This document shows positions 15,874 through 24,181 of a stretch of 64,000 nucleotides of DNA, one piece after another. The notes under the pieces were generated by a model that made no database searches, was not told the DNA's origin, and saw only the letters and a list, made by a program, of their open reading frames with translations. A program made the translations under genes and the position numbers. Every line of letters begins with the position of its first letter. Position 1 is the stretch's first letter. Source of the DNA: Bacillota bacterium (GTDB lineage: Bacteria; Bacillota; Dethiobacteria; DTU022); the NCBI GenBank assembly GCA_029782095.1, contig JAKOVL010000190.1, positions 1 to 64,000 of the forward strand. The letters run 5' to 3'.

Positions 15874-17298
15874 TTAAAGGCCCAGCTTCTTCTCCCATTC
15901 ATCGAGGAGCTCTGCCTGGCCCTGTTCGAGGGCGGGGCCGGCATCGCTTTCCAGTATTCCCTTGATCTTCTGCCTGATTTTTTCTCCTATCGCTGAGCCC
16001 GGCTGAGTAATTTTTTCGCGGCTAAAAATTTCAGGATACCAGACCCGCCTGAAATTTTCCAGGGTGTGCATCTGGTCAATGTAGTGGCCTCCCGGGCCCA
16101 CCGTTTCCACAAGATCGAGGACAAAATCATCTTCCCCGGCTTCGATCCCCCGGGTATAGGACTTCAACGATTCGATAATCTCGTTGGCCAGCACCACCAT
16201 TTCCGGCGAAACATTATTGCAATGATCCAGCACCCCCACATCATGGACCAGGTTGGCCTTGCTCAGCATGGTGGATAAAATCTGGAAGGTGACTTCGCTT
16301 ACAGATTGTTCATCCACCGCCTTGGCATCCGAGCATCCCGCGGTCCCGTAGAAGGGCAGGCCATAGTAGGCCGCCAGGTCAGCCATGGCCGCAACGCAAA
16401 GATGGAATTCCGGGGCGGCGTAGCTGCCGATAGTGGTCCGCATGTCCAGGATGGAGGGCATGGCTCCGTAGATAAAGGGAGCGCCTTCGCTGACCAGCTG
16501 GGAGAGAACCAGGCCGAATAAAATTTCGGCGTTGCACTGGGCCAGGGTTGTGGCCAGGTTCATTGGCGCAGTGCCGCCCATCATGCAATAGGGCATATAG
16601 ATTAAGGGAATGCGATTTTCAGCGCTAATATAAGCCTTCTCCGTGCTGTCAGACGGATGGGTCAGCGGCGGGATGGGTTCGCAGTAATAGAAAATAAAGG
16701 GTTTCTCCTGCAGCTTCTCCATGCCGCCGGCAAAATCTGCCGCAATGTTAAGGCAGTCTTTGAGGGAATCAACGCTGTTGGAGGAGAAATTAATGGTCTT
16801 GTTAAAATTTCTGAGCGTTTCGATAAATGTGCTCTGCGTTTGCACCCTGGGGTCAACATCTGCAGTCATCCCCACGGAGAGAACAAAGTGGATGTTGGGC
16901 AGGGCATCGGCAATGCGGCACATGGTCGCCACATCTTTTTTCAAAAACTTTCTTACCCCGCCCGCGAAGGGATCGACAATCTCGAGCTGATCCGCATGGG
17001 TACCGAAGTAGACCTGGTTGTTCTCGTTATCAACAACCATGGTTTCTTCCCCGTTCCGGTTATAGAGCACCAGCTTCTTCGGAGCGCTCTCTATGGCCTT
17101 TGCCACCATGTCGGCGCTGATGCGCATCAACCCATCCTTGCCGATGCGGGCTCCGTGGGCGGTGAGGATGTCCACGGCACGCTCACCGCCCACCTTCATC
17201 CCTATATTTTCCATAATGAATAGGGTTTTCTCGTGTATTTTTTTGATCTTCTCATCATCGAGGACCCGAAACTCAATGTTGCGCACAATCTGGCTCAC
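15874..17298 (-). CDS. MttB-like trimethylamine methyltransferase family protein (non-pyrrolysine)
   Basis: Second MttB-superfamily methyltransferase, 474 aa, with no in-frame stop and so no pyrrolysine. Family landmarks include KIHEKTLFIMENIGMKVGG at the N-terminus, PLIYMPYCMMGGTAPM in the middle, GAMPSILDMRTTIGSYAAPE and GTAGCSDAKAVDEQS. The last motif is close to that of glycine-betaine-type members. The C-terminus keeps ETVGPGGHYIDQMHTL, as in most of the family. It is the second gene of the sigma-54 operon. Two different MttB-like genes in one operon suggest two methyl-removal steps or a hetero-oligomer. Confidence 0.9.
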   Translation of the reverse strand: MSQIVRNIEFRVLDDEKIKKIHEKTLFIMENIGMKVGGERAVDILTAHGARIGKDGLMRISADMVAKAIESAPKKLVLYNRNGEETMVVDNENNQVYFGTHADQLEIVDPFAGGVRKFLKKDVATMCRIADALPNIHFVLSVGMTADVDPRVQTQSTFIETLRNFNKTINFSSNSVDSLKDCLNIAADFAGGMEKLQEKPFIFYYCEPIPPLTHPSDSTEKAYISAENRIPLIYMPYCMMGGTAPMNLATTLAQCNAEILFGLVLSQLVSEGAPFIYGAMPSILDMRTTIGSYAAPEFHLCVAAMADLAAYYGLPFYGTAGCSDAKAVDEQSVSEVTFQILSTMLSKANLVHDVGVLDHCNNVSPEMVVLANEIIESLKSYTRGIEAGEDDFVLDLVETVGPGGHYIDQMHTLENFRRVWYPEIFSREKITQPGSAIGEKIRQKIKGILESDAGPALEQGQAELLDEWEKKLGL

Positions 17299-17369
17299 TT
17301 TCTTCCTATACCCCCAAACATCTCCGCACCCTGGCGGGAGAGAAAGCCTGGGTATCCCGACCGGGAACC

Positions 17370-18587
17370 TTACTTCCTTTCCCCGAAGCGCAGATAATTG
17401 TTCAACTGCTCTTTATCCATACCGCCAATGCCCAGGTAGTCAAGAGAGTACCCCGTGGAGTAAAAATCCCTCTGCAAGATGGCCGAGGCAATGTTGATCA
17501 TGGAGTCGATCACCGGCGTTTTTACCCCAAAGACTTTCCCCAGTTGATGGTACACGTTGCAGCCAACCGGGATATCCTCGGTGATATACCGATTCTCTAC
17601 GGTGAAGGGGCCGGTGCCGTACTGGATATAGTCATGCTGGTCAAAGGGTATTTTGTAATCTTTGCCCATGTACTCCTGGCCCAGGATGCTTTCCCTGGAG
17701 AAGAAGTCTTCTTCGTCATATTCCTGAACACCCACGCCGATCGCCTTGGCCACGGCGCAGACCTCCTGGTAGAAGGCATACTGGACCCGGGCAATGGAAG
17801 GACAGTAGGCATGAGAATAGATGCTGAATTCATACTTGTCTTTCCCGTAGATCACACCCCAGTTTTCCATGGTGCCGAGGCCGAGAATGGTGCCCGGACA
17901 GTGCAGAACGGGGTTCACATTGCTAAAGCCGATATCGAGGACCGTATCGCCCGCCACAGGCCCGTCGCCATTGGTGACCGCGTCCATGGAAGGGAGATAG
18001 CGGGAGCTTTCGATAAAGGCAGGGGTATCGCAATCGGGCATGGCGGCGCCGCGCAGGGTAATGGCCCGATAATAGACCCTGATTTGAGGCAAAATCACTC
18101 CACCCTTGGTCACCACCCGGCTGCCGTAGGTGGAGCTGGACCATCCACCCACGATAACATCTTTATCGCAGCCCGCTTCCCGCATCATTTTGCGCAGCAA
18201 GAGGGAGCCGTAATTGTCGGGGAAAATGTGGATTACCTGCCCATCTTCCAGGGCGGGAATTAATTTTTCAAAGAAAGGCCTGTGCCCGAGGGCAGGCGTA
18301 GCCACGACAATAATCCCGGCGCCTTTTACTGCTTCGGCTACATCTTCGGTTACCAATTCCATTACTGCAGTTCCGCTGCGTTCAAAGCCATATAAGTTTA
18401 GCTGATCTCCAAAAAATTTGATGCCTGATTCTTTGACTCCAAAAAGTGTTTTTTCCGCGAAAGGCGGCAGGTCGCAGAGGCGCACCCTGGCGCCGCCCAA
18501 GGCACAATCGCCGGCAATAGCTTTGGCTACGGCCCCTCCCCCGAGCACGGCAATGGGTTTTTCCTTCAAGTAGTCCAACTTTTTCAT
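17370..18587 (-). CDS. NAD/NADP octopine/nopaline (opine) dehydrogenase family protein
   Basis: 405-aa member of the octopine/nopaline dehydrogenase family. The N-terminal Rossmann motif is AVLGGGAVAKAIAGD. A C-terminal all-helical catalytic domain contains a conserved-looking His in GFSNVNPVLHCPGTI. Family enzymes interconvert a secondary-amine opine with an amino acid plus a 2-oxo acid, using NAD(P)H. It is the first gene after the sigma-54 promoter, with GGAGGAG before the ATG. In a degradative operon it probably splits an N-substituted amino acid oxidatively. The substrate is unknown. Confidence 0.85.
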   Translation of the reverse strand: MKKLDYLKEKPIAVLGGGAVAKAIAGDCALGGARVRLCDLPPFAEKTLFGVKESGIKFFGDQLNLYGFERSGTAVMELVTEDVAEAVKGAGIIVVATPALGHRPFFEKLIPALEDGQVIHIFPDNYGSLLLRKMMREAGCDKDVIVGGWSSSTYGSRVVTKGGVILPQIRVYYRAITLRGAAMPDCDTPAFIESSRYLPSMDAVTNGDGPVAGDTVLDIGFSNVNPVLHCPGTILGLGTMENWGVIYGKDKYEFSIYSHAYCPSIARVQYAFYQEVCAVAKAIGVGVQEYDEEDFFSRESILGQEYMGKDYKIPFDQHDYIQYGTGPFTVENRYITEDIPVGCNVYHQLGKVFGVKTPVIDSMINIASAILQRDFYSTGYSLDYLGIGGMDKEQLNNYLRFGERK

Positions 18588-18667
18588 GGCAAAACTCCTC
18601 CTGATCGTTGCATTTGTGGCTCTAGTTATGGCTGCGGCTACTTCTTTTTATTTCAGCTACATCTACT

Positions 18668-18683
18668 TGCAATATCTGTGCCA
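18668..18683 (-). promoter_or_regulatory. Sigma-54 (RpoN) -24/-12 promoter
   Basis: The minus strand reads TGGCACAGATATTGCA, which matches the consensus TGGCAC-N5-TTGCA exactly, with correct GG-GC spacing. Transcription should start about 12 bp beyond the GC, near 18657, roughly 70 bp before the opine dehydrogenase ATG. The divergent sigma-54 activator at 18997 is the obvious regulator. Confidence 0.9.
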
Positions 18684-18880
18684 AAAATCCGGGGTGCTTG
18701 ACAGACCGCGCGAGCTATTCCCTGGCAATAGCTCTCTCTGGCTTCGTTTGATATCTTCCCTGCAACACCACTATAACACAAGCACCAGCAGAGCGGCCCA
18801 GCCAATTTCTGCATCCGGCCTAAATCGCCCTTGAAAACCGCTTGAAACAGCTGTAAACGCCCACGGGGGGGCCTTGAACC

Positions 18881-18894
18881 GCAATTTATTTTGC
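18881..18894. promoter_or_regulatory. Candidate activator-binding palindrome 1 (GCAA-N6-TTGC)
   Basis: GCAATTTATTTTGC, with inverted GCAA/TTGC half-sites and an AT-only 6-bp centre. It lies about 205 bp upstream of the -24 element, a usual enhancer distance. It is the first of three same-shaped sites in this gap. Confidence 0.6.
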
Positions 18895-18896
18895 AT

Positions 18897-18910
18897 GCAA
18901 TATTTTTTGC
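18897..18910. promoter_or_regulatory. Candidate activator-binding palindrome 2 (GCAA-N6-TTGC)
   Basis: GCAATATTTTTTGC, same shape as site 1 and starting 16 bp after it. The junction of the two sites also forms the perfect palindrome TTGCATGCAA. Two adjacent sites would suit cooperative binding by Fis-type HTH dimers. Confidence 0.6.
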
Positions 18911-18963
18911 AGAGTCCGGCAAGGGCAGGATTTATTAGGGTTGCGGCGAATTGATCATAAAAC

Positions 18964-18977
18964 GCAAAAATATTTGC
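18964..18977. promoter_or_regulatory. Candidate activator-binding palindrome 3 (GCAA-N6-TTGC)
   Basis: GCAAAAATATTTGC, the third copy, only 19 bp before the ATG of the activator gene. Its position could allow autorepression of the activator as well as a role as a distal enhancer. Confidence 0.5.
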
Positions 18978-18996
18978 ACCCATCGGGAGAGATTTT

Positions 18997-20430
18997 ATGC
19001 CTAATGAAACCCTGCAAAGGAATGAATTAGAAAAAATTCGCCGGGAAAACGAGCTGCTGACCAGCGCATTAAATATTATCGAAGAAGGTATTCACATTGT
19101 TGACAGCAGCGGCAAAACCTTTTTTTATTCAAAATCCCTGGAGAAGATCGAGAATACCAGGGCGGAGAATGTCCTGGGGAAGCATATCACGGAAGCATAC
19201 CAGCTGGATGAAGACAGCAGCATCCTTTTAAAAGTGTTAAAAACGGGGAAGCCGGTGAAGAATCATCACACCACTTATTTTACTAAAAAAGGGAAAAAGA
19301 TTGATATAATCACCAACACTTTTCCCATCAGCGCAAATGGCGCCGTCATCGGGGCGGTCTCGGTCAACAGCGACATCACCAACAAAAAGCAGCTGGTCGA
19401 TACCTTGATCCAGCTGCAAAAGCAGCTTTATTCCAGCCATACCCGCAACGGCACGCAGTACTCCTTTGAAGATATTATCGGAGAGAGCGCCGCCATACAG
19501 GAGACCGTAGATCATGCCCAGCGTGTTGCCGTGAACATGTCGCCGGTGCTGATTTTCGGTGAAACGGGAACGGGAAAAGAACTTTTCGCCCAAAGCCTCC
19601 ATAATTACAGCCTTCGCGCCAAGGGCCCCTTCGTGGCCGTGAACTGCGCCGCCATTCCGGCCACTCTGCTGGAGAGCATTCTTTTTGGAACAGAAAAGGG
19701 TGCTTTTACCGGGGCCGAAGATAAGCCCGGCCTGTTTGAAGAGGCGGACAAGGGCACCCTTTTCCTCGATGAAATCAGCTCCATGGATGTCTCCCTGCAG
19801 ACCAAGCTGCTGCGGGTGCTGGAATCGAAAACGGTGCGGCGCTTGGGCGGGAAATCGGACATCCGCGTGAATCCGCGGATTTTTAGCGCCATCAACACCG
19901 ATCCCCTGGAAGCGATTAAGCAGGGCAAGCTGCGCCAGGATCTCTATTACCGCCTGGCCGTGGTTACGCTGACCATCCCGCCCCTGCGCAAGCGCATGGA
20001 AGATCTGCCCCTGCTGGTGCGCCACTTTATCAATAAATCAAACAAGATCATGTATAAACAGGTTAAAGATGTCACGCCGGAAGTAATGGCCATTTTCCAG
20101 CGGCACAACTGGCCCGGGAATGTGCGCGAACTGCAGCATGCCGTGGAGCACGCCATGAACTTTGCTGAAGAAGATGCCGACTACATTGAGCCGAGACACA
20201 TCCCGGCCCATTTGCGGCAAAAATACCAGGAACCCGGCTACGAGCATGATTATGATTACAAAAGCAGCCGGGAGAAACAGAACCTCAAGCTGCTGCTGCA
20301 AAGAATTGAAAGAAAAATTATTGTGGAGACGCTGAACAGCAACGACCATAACATTACCCGCACAGCCAAGGCCCTGGGTATTTCCAGGCAAAATCTCCAG
20401 CAGCGGATAAAACGCCTCAATATAAAGTAG
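18997..20430 (+). CDS. Sigma-54-dependent transcriptional activator (PAS-AAA+-Fis HTH)
   Basis: 477-aa enhancer-binding protein. Residues about 15-125 form a PAS-like sensor ([19 protein letters not shown]). Residues about 155-380 are the sigma-54 activator AAA+ domain, with Walker A GETGTGKE, the sigma-54 contact loop GAFTGA and Walker [10 protein letters not shown]. The C-terminal Fis-type helix-turn-helix is [21 protein letters not shown]. There is no receiver domain, so a ligand sensed by the PAS domain probably controls it. It is divergent from the MttB-like/opine dehydrogenase operon, which has a perfect sigma-54 promoter, and it should be that operon's specific regulator. Confidence 0.95.
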   Translation: MPNETLQRNELEKIRRENELLTSALNIIEEGIHIVDSSGKTFFYSKSLEKIENTRAENVLGKHITEAYQLDEDSSILLKVLKTGKPVKNHHTTYFTKKGKKIDIITNTFPISANGAVIGAVSVNSDITNKKQLVDTLIQLQKQLYSSHTRNGTQYSFEDIIGESAAIQETVDHAQRVAVNMSPVLIFGETGTGKELFAQSLHNYSLRAKGPFVAVNCAAIPATLLESILFGTEKGAFTGAEDKPGLFEEADKGTLFLDEISSMDVSLQTKLLRVLESKTVRRLGGKSDIRVNPRIFSAINTDPLEAIKQGKLRQDLYYRLAVVTLTIPPLRKRMEDLPLLVRHFINKSNKIMYKQVKDVTPEVMAIFQRHNWPGNVRELQHAVEHAMNFAEEDADYIEPRHIPAHLRQKYQEPGYEHDYDYKSSREKQNLKLLLQRIERKIIVETLNSNDHNITRTAKALGISRQNLQQRIKRLNIK

Positions 20431-20541
20431 CGGCGCGAACAAGCCGGCCTGGCAGGAGAGGCAGGATTGCCGGCGCCGGCAGGGGCCCAGGAGCACATGG
20501 CCAAGCTGAACGTCCCATCCCCATGAAAGAAGCCATTTTAG

Positions 20542-20571
20542 TTAAACCTGGGCGGATCTATAAGGTATAAT
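20542..20571 (+). promoter_or_regulatory. Candidate sigma-A promoter for the M20 peptidase gene
   Basis: TATAAT at 20566-20571 with a weak -35, TTAAAC, 18 bp upstream. It lies about 40 bp before the ATG at 20610. Confidence 0.45.
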
Positions 20572-20609
20572 GAAAAAAAGCTGCCAAATCTGTGCACTGG
20601 AGGTGCAGT

Positions 20610-22055
20610 ATGCCACACTGGGTTTACCTGATCCTGGCAGGAGTTGTTATCATAATCGCTGTGATCCTGGGCCGGACCGCTGCCTTTCGTTCCCGGCGCT
20701 ACGCGGTGGAACCGCAGCGCGGCCTCAAGATCGATGTTAACCGGGCGGCGGAGCGCCTGTCGGGGGCGGTTCAACTGCCCACAATTACTGTATCAGATCC
20801 GGAGAAAGGGGATTGGGCCCCCTTTGAACAGTTTATCCGCTACCTGGAGCAGGCCTATCCCTCCGCCCATGCGGTTCTGGAGCGGGAGATCGTCAACAAT
20901 TACAGCCTCCTTTACCGCTGGAAGGGGCTTGATCAGAGCCTGAAACCGGTCCTTTTCCTGGCCCATATTGATGTAGTTCCCGTGGAAGAGGGCACAGAGC
21001 AGGACTGGCGCTACCCGCCCTTCAGCGGCGCCCTGGCCGAAAGCTTTGTCTGGGGCCGGGGGACGATGGATATGAAAAGCCAGCTCATCTCTGTGCTGGA
21101 GGCGGTGGAGTATCTTGCGGCGGAGGGCTTCACCCCGGCCCGCGATTTTTACCTTGCTTTTGGCCATGACGAAGAGACGCGCGGCGCAGAGGGGGCGGTG
21201 AAACTGTCGGAGCTGCTGCAATCCCGCGGGCTTTCCTTTGAATATATCCTGGACGAAGGGGGAGCCGTCACCGTGGGAGCCATGCCCGGCGTAGAGCGCC
21301 CCATCGCCCTGGTGGGCATCGCCGAGAAAGGCTACGCCGATATCCGGATTACCGCTCTAGGCGAGGCCGGCCACTCCTCCATACCCCCCAGGCATACCGC
21401 GGCCGGAATGATCGGGCGGGCGGTGGCTGCCCTGGAAAAACGGCAGCGCCCGGCCCGAATTAGCCCCTACCTGAAAGAGACGCTGGCCCACATCGGCCCG
21501 GAAATGGGCTTCGGGCTGCGGCTTATCCTGGCCAACCTGTGGCTCTTCGGCCCCCTGTTCAAGCTTGCCTTTAAATCTTCCCGGGCGGGCAACGCGCTGC
21601 TGCGCACCACTACAGCGGTGACGGTCCTGGAAGGAGGCAGCAAGCCCAACGTCCTGCCCAAGAAAGCCAGCGCGGTAATCAATTACCGCATCGCCCCGGG
21701 AGAAACCGTCCAGGAGCTGCTGGATCATGTGCGCAGGGTCGTGGGAGATGAGATCGAAGTGGAAGCAATCCAGGCCAACGAGCCCTCCCGGATTTCGCCG
21801 GTGGACGGCTCCGGGTTCAAGGCCATAGAGCAGGCCATCTACGCCGTCTTCCCCGAAGCGGTAACGGTGCCCTACATCGTCATGGCCGGCACCGATGCCA
21901 TCCGCTATGAACCGCTCTGCGATCAAATTTACCGCTTTACCCCCATACTCGTCTCCGCGGAAGACCTGGAGCGGATCCACGGTACCAATGAGCGGGTCTC
22001 GTTGGAGAATATTGAACGGGGCATCCGCTTTTATATCGAACTTTTTAAAAAGTAA
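20610..22055 (+). CDS. M20 family metallopeptidase, carboxypeptidase S-like, membrane-anchored
   Basis: 481-aa di-zinc peptidase of the M20/M25/M40 family. One N-terminal membrane helix (VYLILAGVVIIIAVIL) should anchor it. Metal-site motifs are FLAHIDVVPV, WGRGTMDMKSQ and GHDEETRGAEGA. The dimerisation-domain motif is GHSSIPP, and the final metal His is in RIHGTNERV. Relatives include carboxypeptidase S and aminoacylases. The track starts at a GTG at 20592, but ATG 20610 has CTGGAGG seven nt upstream and is preferred. Two membrane-protein genes and alanine dehydrogenase follow, so peptide or N-acyl amino acid breakdown is likely. Confidence 0.9.
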   Translation: MPHWVYLILAGVVIIIAVILGRTAAFRSRRYAVEPQRGLKIDVNRAAERLSGAVQLPTITVSDPEKGDWAPFEQFIRYLEQAYPSAHAVLEREIVNNYSLLYRWKGLDQSLKPVLFLAHIDVVPVEEGTEQDWRYPPFSGALAESFVWGRGTMDMKSQLISVLEAVEYLAAEGFTPARDFYLAFGHDEETRGAEGAVKLSELLQSRGLSFEYILDEGGAVTVGAMPGVERPIALVGIAEKGYADIRITALGEAGHSSIPPRHTAAGMIGRAVAALEKRQRPARISPYLKETLAHIGPEMGFGLRLILANLWLFGPLFKLAFKSSRAGNALLRTTTAVTVLEGGSKPNVLPKKASAVINYRIAPGETVQELLDHVRRVVGDEIEVEAIQANEPSRISPVDGSGFKAIEQAIYAVFPEAVTVPYIVMAGTDAIRYEPLCDQIYRFTPILVSAEDLERIHGTNERVSLENIERGIRFYIELFKK

Positions 22056-22099
22056 GCCCTCTCTCTTCCCGGTGACAGGAAACAAATTTTCTACTATTT

Positions 22100-22124
22100 G
22101 GGGCGGACGAACACAGTCCGCCCC
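22100..22124 (+). terminator. Hairpin after the M20 peptidase gene
   Basis: Inverted repeat GGGGCGGAC / GTCCGCCCC with a 7-nt loop, 45 bp after the stop. It has no T tract, so it is a weak terminator candidate or an extragenic repeat. The bases just after it (about 22140-22190) resemble intergenic repeat sequence. Confidence 0.45.
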
Positions 22125-22295
22125 TCCCTGTTCCCCACTCCCTGTTTAGCCCGGAGATCCGCTGCGCTCGGGATGACAGCAAGGCGAGGCAGGCCTGTGG
22201 CCATATCCACCGGCTGACGAGGCAGGAACAGGACTGCAGAATCTTGAATATATTTTTTGCCTGTTGGCAGGTAAAGTGGAAGGGATGGGATTTAT

Positions 22296-23021
22296 TTGAG
22301 AGATTTTAACCTCAACAGCATTTTTTTGTTCATCACCGCCGGAGTGATAATCCTTTTTGTGATTGCCCAGTCATTTTTCTTTCTGCGCCGGGCCTGGCGC
22401 CGGGCCAGGGAGCTGGGGATCGAGGTGCGGGTATTGAGAAGAGTGGTCCGGAGCAGCGCCGCCTTTACCGTGGCCCCGGCCATTGCCATTATCCTGGGTG
22501 TAATCACCCTCTCCAGGTTCCTGGGCCTGCCCCTGCCCTGGCTGAGGCTGAGCGTTCTGGGCGCCCTGACCTACGAGCTGCCGGCAGCTGCTTCCGCAGC
22601 GGACGCCCTCGGCGTCTCCGTATCCGAAGGGGTGGCCAACCCGCAGGCATACACTACCATCGCCTGGGTCATGACCCTGGGAATCATGTCCGGGCTGATC
22701 ATCGTCACACTCTTTCTGAAGAAGATCCAGGGCGGCATCCAGAGCTTGAAAAAGCGGGATACCAAATGGGGAGATATTTTCCTCACCGCCCTCTTCATGG
22801 GCATGATCTCGGCCTTCCTGGGGATGATCTTTGCCGATATCACCGCCGGCCTCAGGGGCTGGATTCCCGTCTTTGTCATGGCGGTCTCTTCCCTGCTCAT
22901 GCTGGTCTGCGGCTTTTTCGTGAAAGTCCTCAAGGTCAAATGGATGGAAGATTATGCCCTGCCCATCAGCATGCTGGGGGCCATGGCCCTCTCCATTCCC
23001 ATTACCAGGCTTCTTGGATAG
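22296..23021 (+). CDS. DUF5058-like multi-pass membrane protein
   Basis: 241-aa integral membrane protein with about six hydrophobic segments: residues 9-29, 53-75, 118-140, 160-180, 188-210 and 222-240. I recognise it as DUF5058-like from overall sequence but know no proven function. It starts with TTG after GGAAGGGA; the nearby ATG at 22285 runs into a stop. It is followed after 11 bp by a second membrane protein, and the two probably form a two-component transporter. Its place between an M20 peptidase and alanine dehydrogenase suggests a peptide or amino-acid substrate. That is inference. Confidence 0.75.
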   Translation: MRDFNLNSIFLFITAGVIILFVIAQSFFFLRRAWRRARELGIEVRVLRRVVRSSAAFTVAPAIAIILGVITLSRFLGLPLPWLRLSVLGALTYELPAAASAADALGVSVSEGVANPQAYTTIAWVMTLGIMSGLIIVTLFLKKIQGGIQSLKKRDTKWGDIFLTALFMGMISAFLGMIFADITAGLRGWIPVFVMAVSSLLMLVCGFFVKVLKVKWMEDYALPISMLGAMALSIPITRLLG

Positions 23022-23032
23022 GAGGAGGAAAA

Positions 23033-23689
23033 ATGAAATCATCTTACAGTGAAAAGGTCCATACCTGGGGCAGAATCTGGTGTTCACTGGCCATGGTCAT
23101 GTTTATGCTGTTCCCGGCAGCGGCAAGCATATACTACAGCGCCTGGCCCGACGGGATGGCGCTGCTTAAAGGGCTGATGGGGGTGGCGCCCATCTTCTGG
23201 ACGGTGGGAGCAATCGAGGCTTTCACCTATTCGCCCATGCTCGGTTCAGGCGGCTCCTACCTCGGTTTTGTCACCGGCAACCTGGCCAATCTCAAACTCC
23301 CCTGCGCCCTGAACGCCATGGAGATTGCTGGGGTTAAACCGGGCACCGAGGAAGGCGAGTTGATCTCCACCATAGCCATCGCCGTCTCCTCCATCGTCAC
23401 CACCCTGATCATTTTTGCCGGGGTGCTCCTCCTATCCCGGCTGCAGCCCATCCTGGAATCGGAGCTGCTGGCCCCGGCCTTTGCCAATATCCTGCCCGCT
23501 CTCTTTGGCGCCCTGGCCGTGGTCTTTATCGCGAAAAACTGGAAAATAGCCCTGGCCCCCCTCCTGTTCATGCTCATCCTCTTTATCTCGGTGCCGTCCC
23601 TGGCCGGATCCGTCAGTGTTCTGGTGCCGGTGGGGGCGATTATCGCCATAGCCTCAGCCAGGGTATTGTATAAAAAAGGTTACCTGTAA
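23033..23689 (+). CDS. Multi-pass membrane protein, partner of the DUF5058-like protein
   Basis: 218-aa hydrophobic protein with about five to six membrane segments: SLAMVMFMLFPAAAS, APIFWTVGAIEAF, IAIAVSSIVTTLIIFAGVLLL, ANILPALFGALAVVFI and LLFMLILFISVPSLAG. The track ORF begins at 22766 inside the previous gene. The real start is ATG 23033, preceded by GGAGGAGGAA. I do not recognise the family with certainty. Tight coupling to the DUF5058-like gene suggests a heteromeric membrane carrier. Confidence 0.75.
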   Translation: MKSSYSEKVHTWGRIWCSLAMVMFMLFPAAASIYYSAWPDGMALLKGLMGVAPIFWTVGAIEAFTYSPMLGSGGSYLGFVTGNLANLKLPCALNAMEIAGVKPGTEEGELISTIAIAVSSIVTTLIIFAGVLLLSRLQPILESELLAPAFANILPALFGALAVVFIAKNWKIALAPLLFMLILFISVPSLAGSVSVLVPVGAIIAIASARVLYKKGYL

Positions 23690-24181
23690 AACCGGAAGCT
23701 GCCCCGTGGTTCTCCTGTTCATGCTGGCGGCGGCGCTGCGGGCGACGGCCGGTAATAGCGGCGGTGGAGAAGTGACCAATGAAAGAAGCGGCCTAACTTA
23801 TGAAACAATACAGAGGCGGTAGAGAACGCTATAGAAAGTGATGTGCTCTGGGCACCCCTCCCCCCTTGTGGGGGAGGGTCAGGGTGGGGGGAGAGCTCTT
23901 TCGGGCCGCACCCCTCAGGATGACCGGTGAGAAGGATTTCCAGCTGGCCTTTGATCATTACTCCGCTGGACGGTTATCCTCCGGCGGCAGCTGCAGCGCG
24001 CCGCTAGCATTTCGCCAGGGCACCCTTAAGAGGCAGGCCCTCTTTCTGGGCTGCACACCGGGCAGGCAGCACGCCCAGGCAGCGCCTGCGCAAGTGATTT
24101 TTCCCAGAAAAACTATACTTCCCAGAATGCACACTTTATGTTAGTATCAAAAAAGCAAAAACGGAAAAGGTGATTGCTACA
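23690..24181. repeat. Gene-free stretch with extragenic repeat units
   Basis: About 490 bp without a supported gene. Around 23857-23892 there is a C-rich/G-rich palindromic block (CCCTCCCCCC...GGGGGAGGG). This is the same kind of sequence as at 31440-31685, and fragments resembling interspersed repeat DNA (CAGGATGACCGGTG) follow it. The end holds the leader and RBS (AAAGGTGAT) of the alanine dehydrogenase gene. Short ORFs here look like translated repeat DNA. Confidence 0.55.

Larger units (their letters stand above)
18588..18996. promoter_or_regulatory. Divergent control region between the sigma-54 operon and its activator
   Basis: A 409-bp gap without a credible gene. It contains a sigma-54 promoter facing the opine dehydrogenase gene (18668-18683). 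About 200-300 bp upstream of that lie three 14-bp palindromic elements. A GGGAGAG RBS precedes the activator gene. This is the layout of an enhancer-activated sigma-54 operon with a divergently encoded activator. I see no clear sigma-70 promoter for the activator itself. Confidence 0.75.

Noticed and set aside
13636-17298. Possible pyrrolysine codons in the MttB-like genes
   Set aside because: Both frames are open at normal family length with no in-frame TAG, so they are the non-pyrrolysine type.
22766-23032. N-terminal extension of the second membrane protein ORF
   Set aside because: The sequence is the DUF5058-like gene read in another frame. A strong RBS marks ATG 23033 instead.
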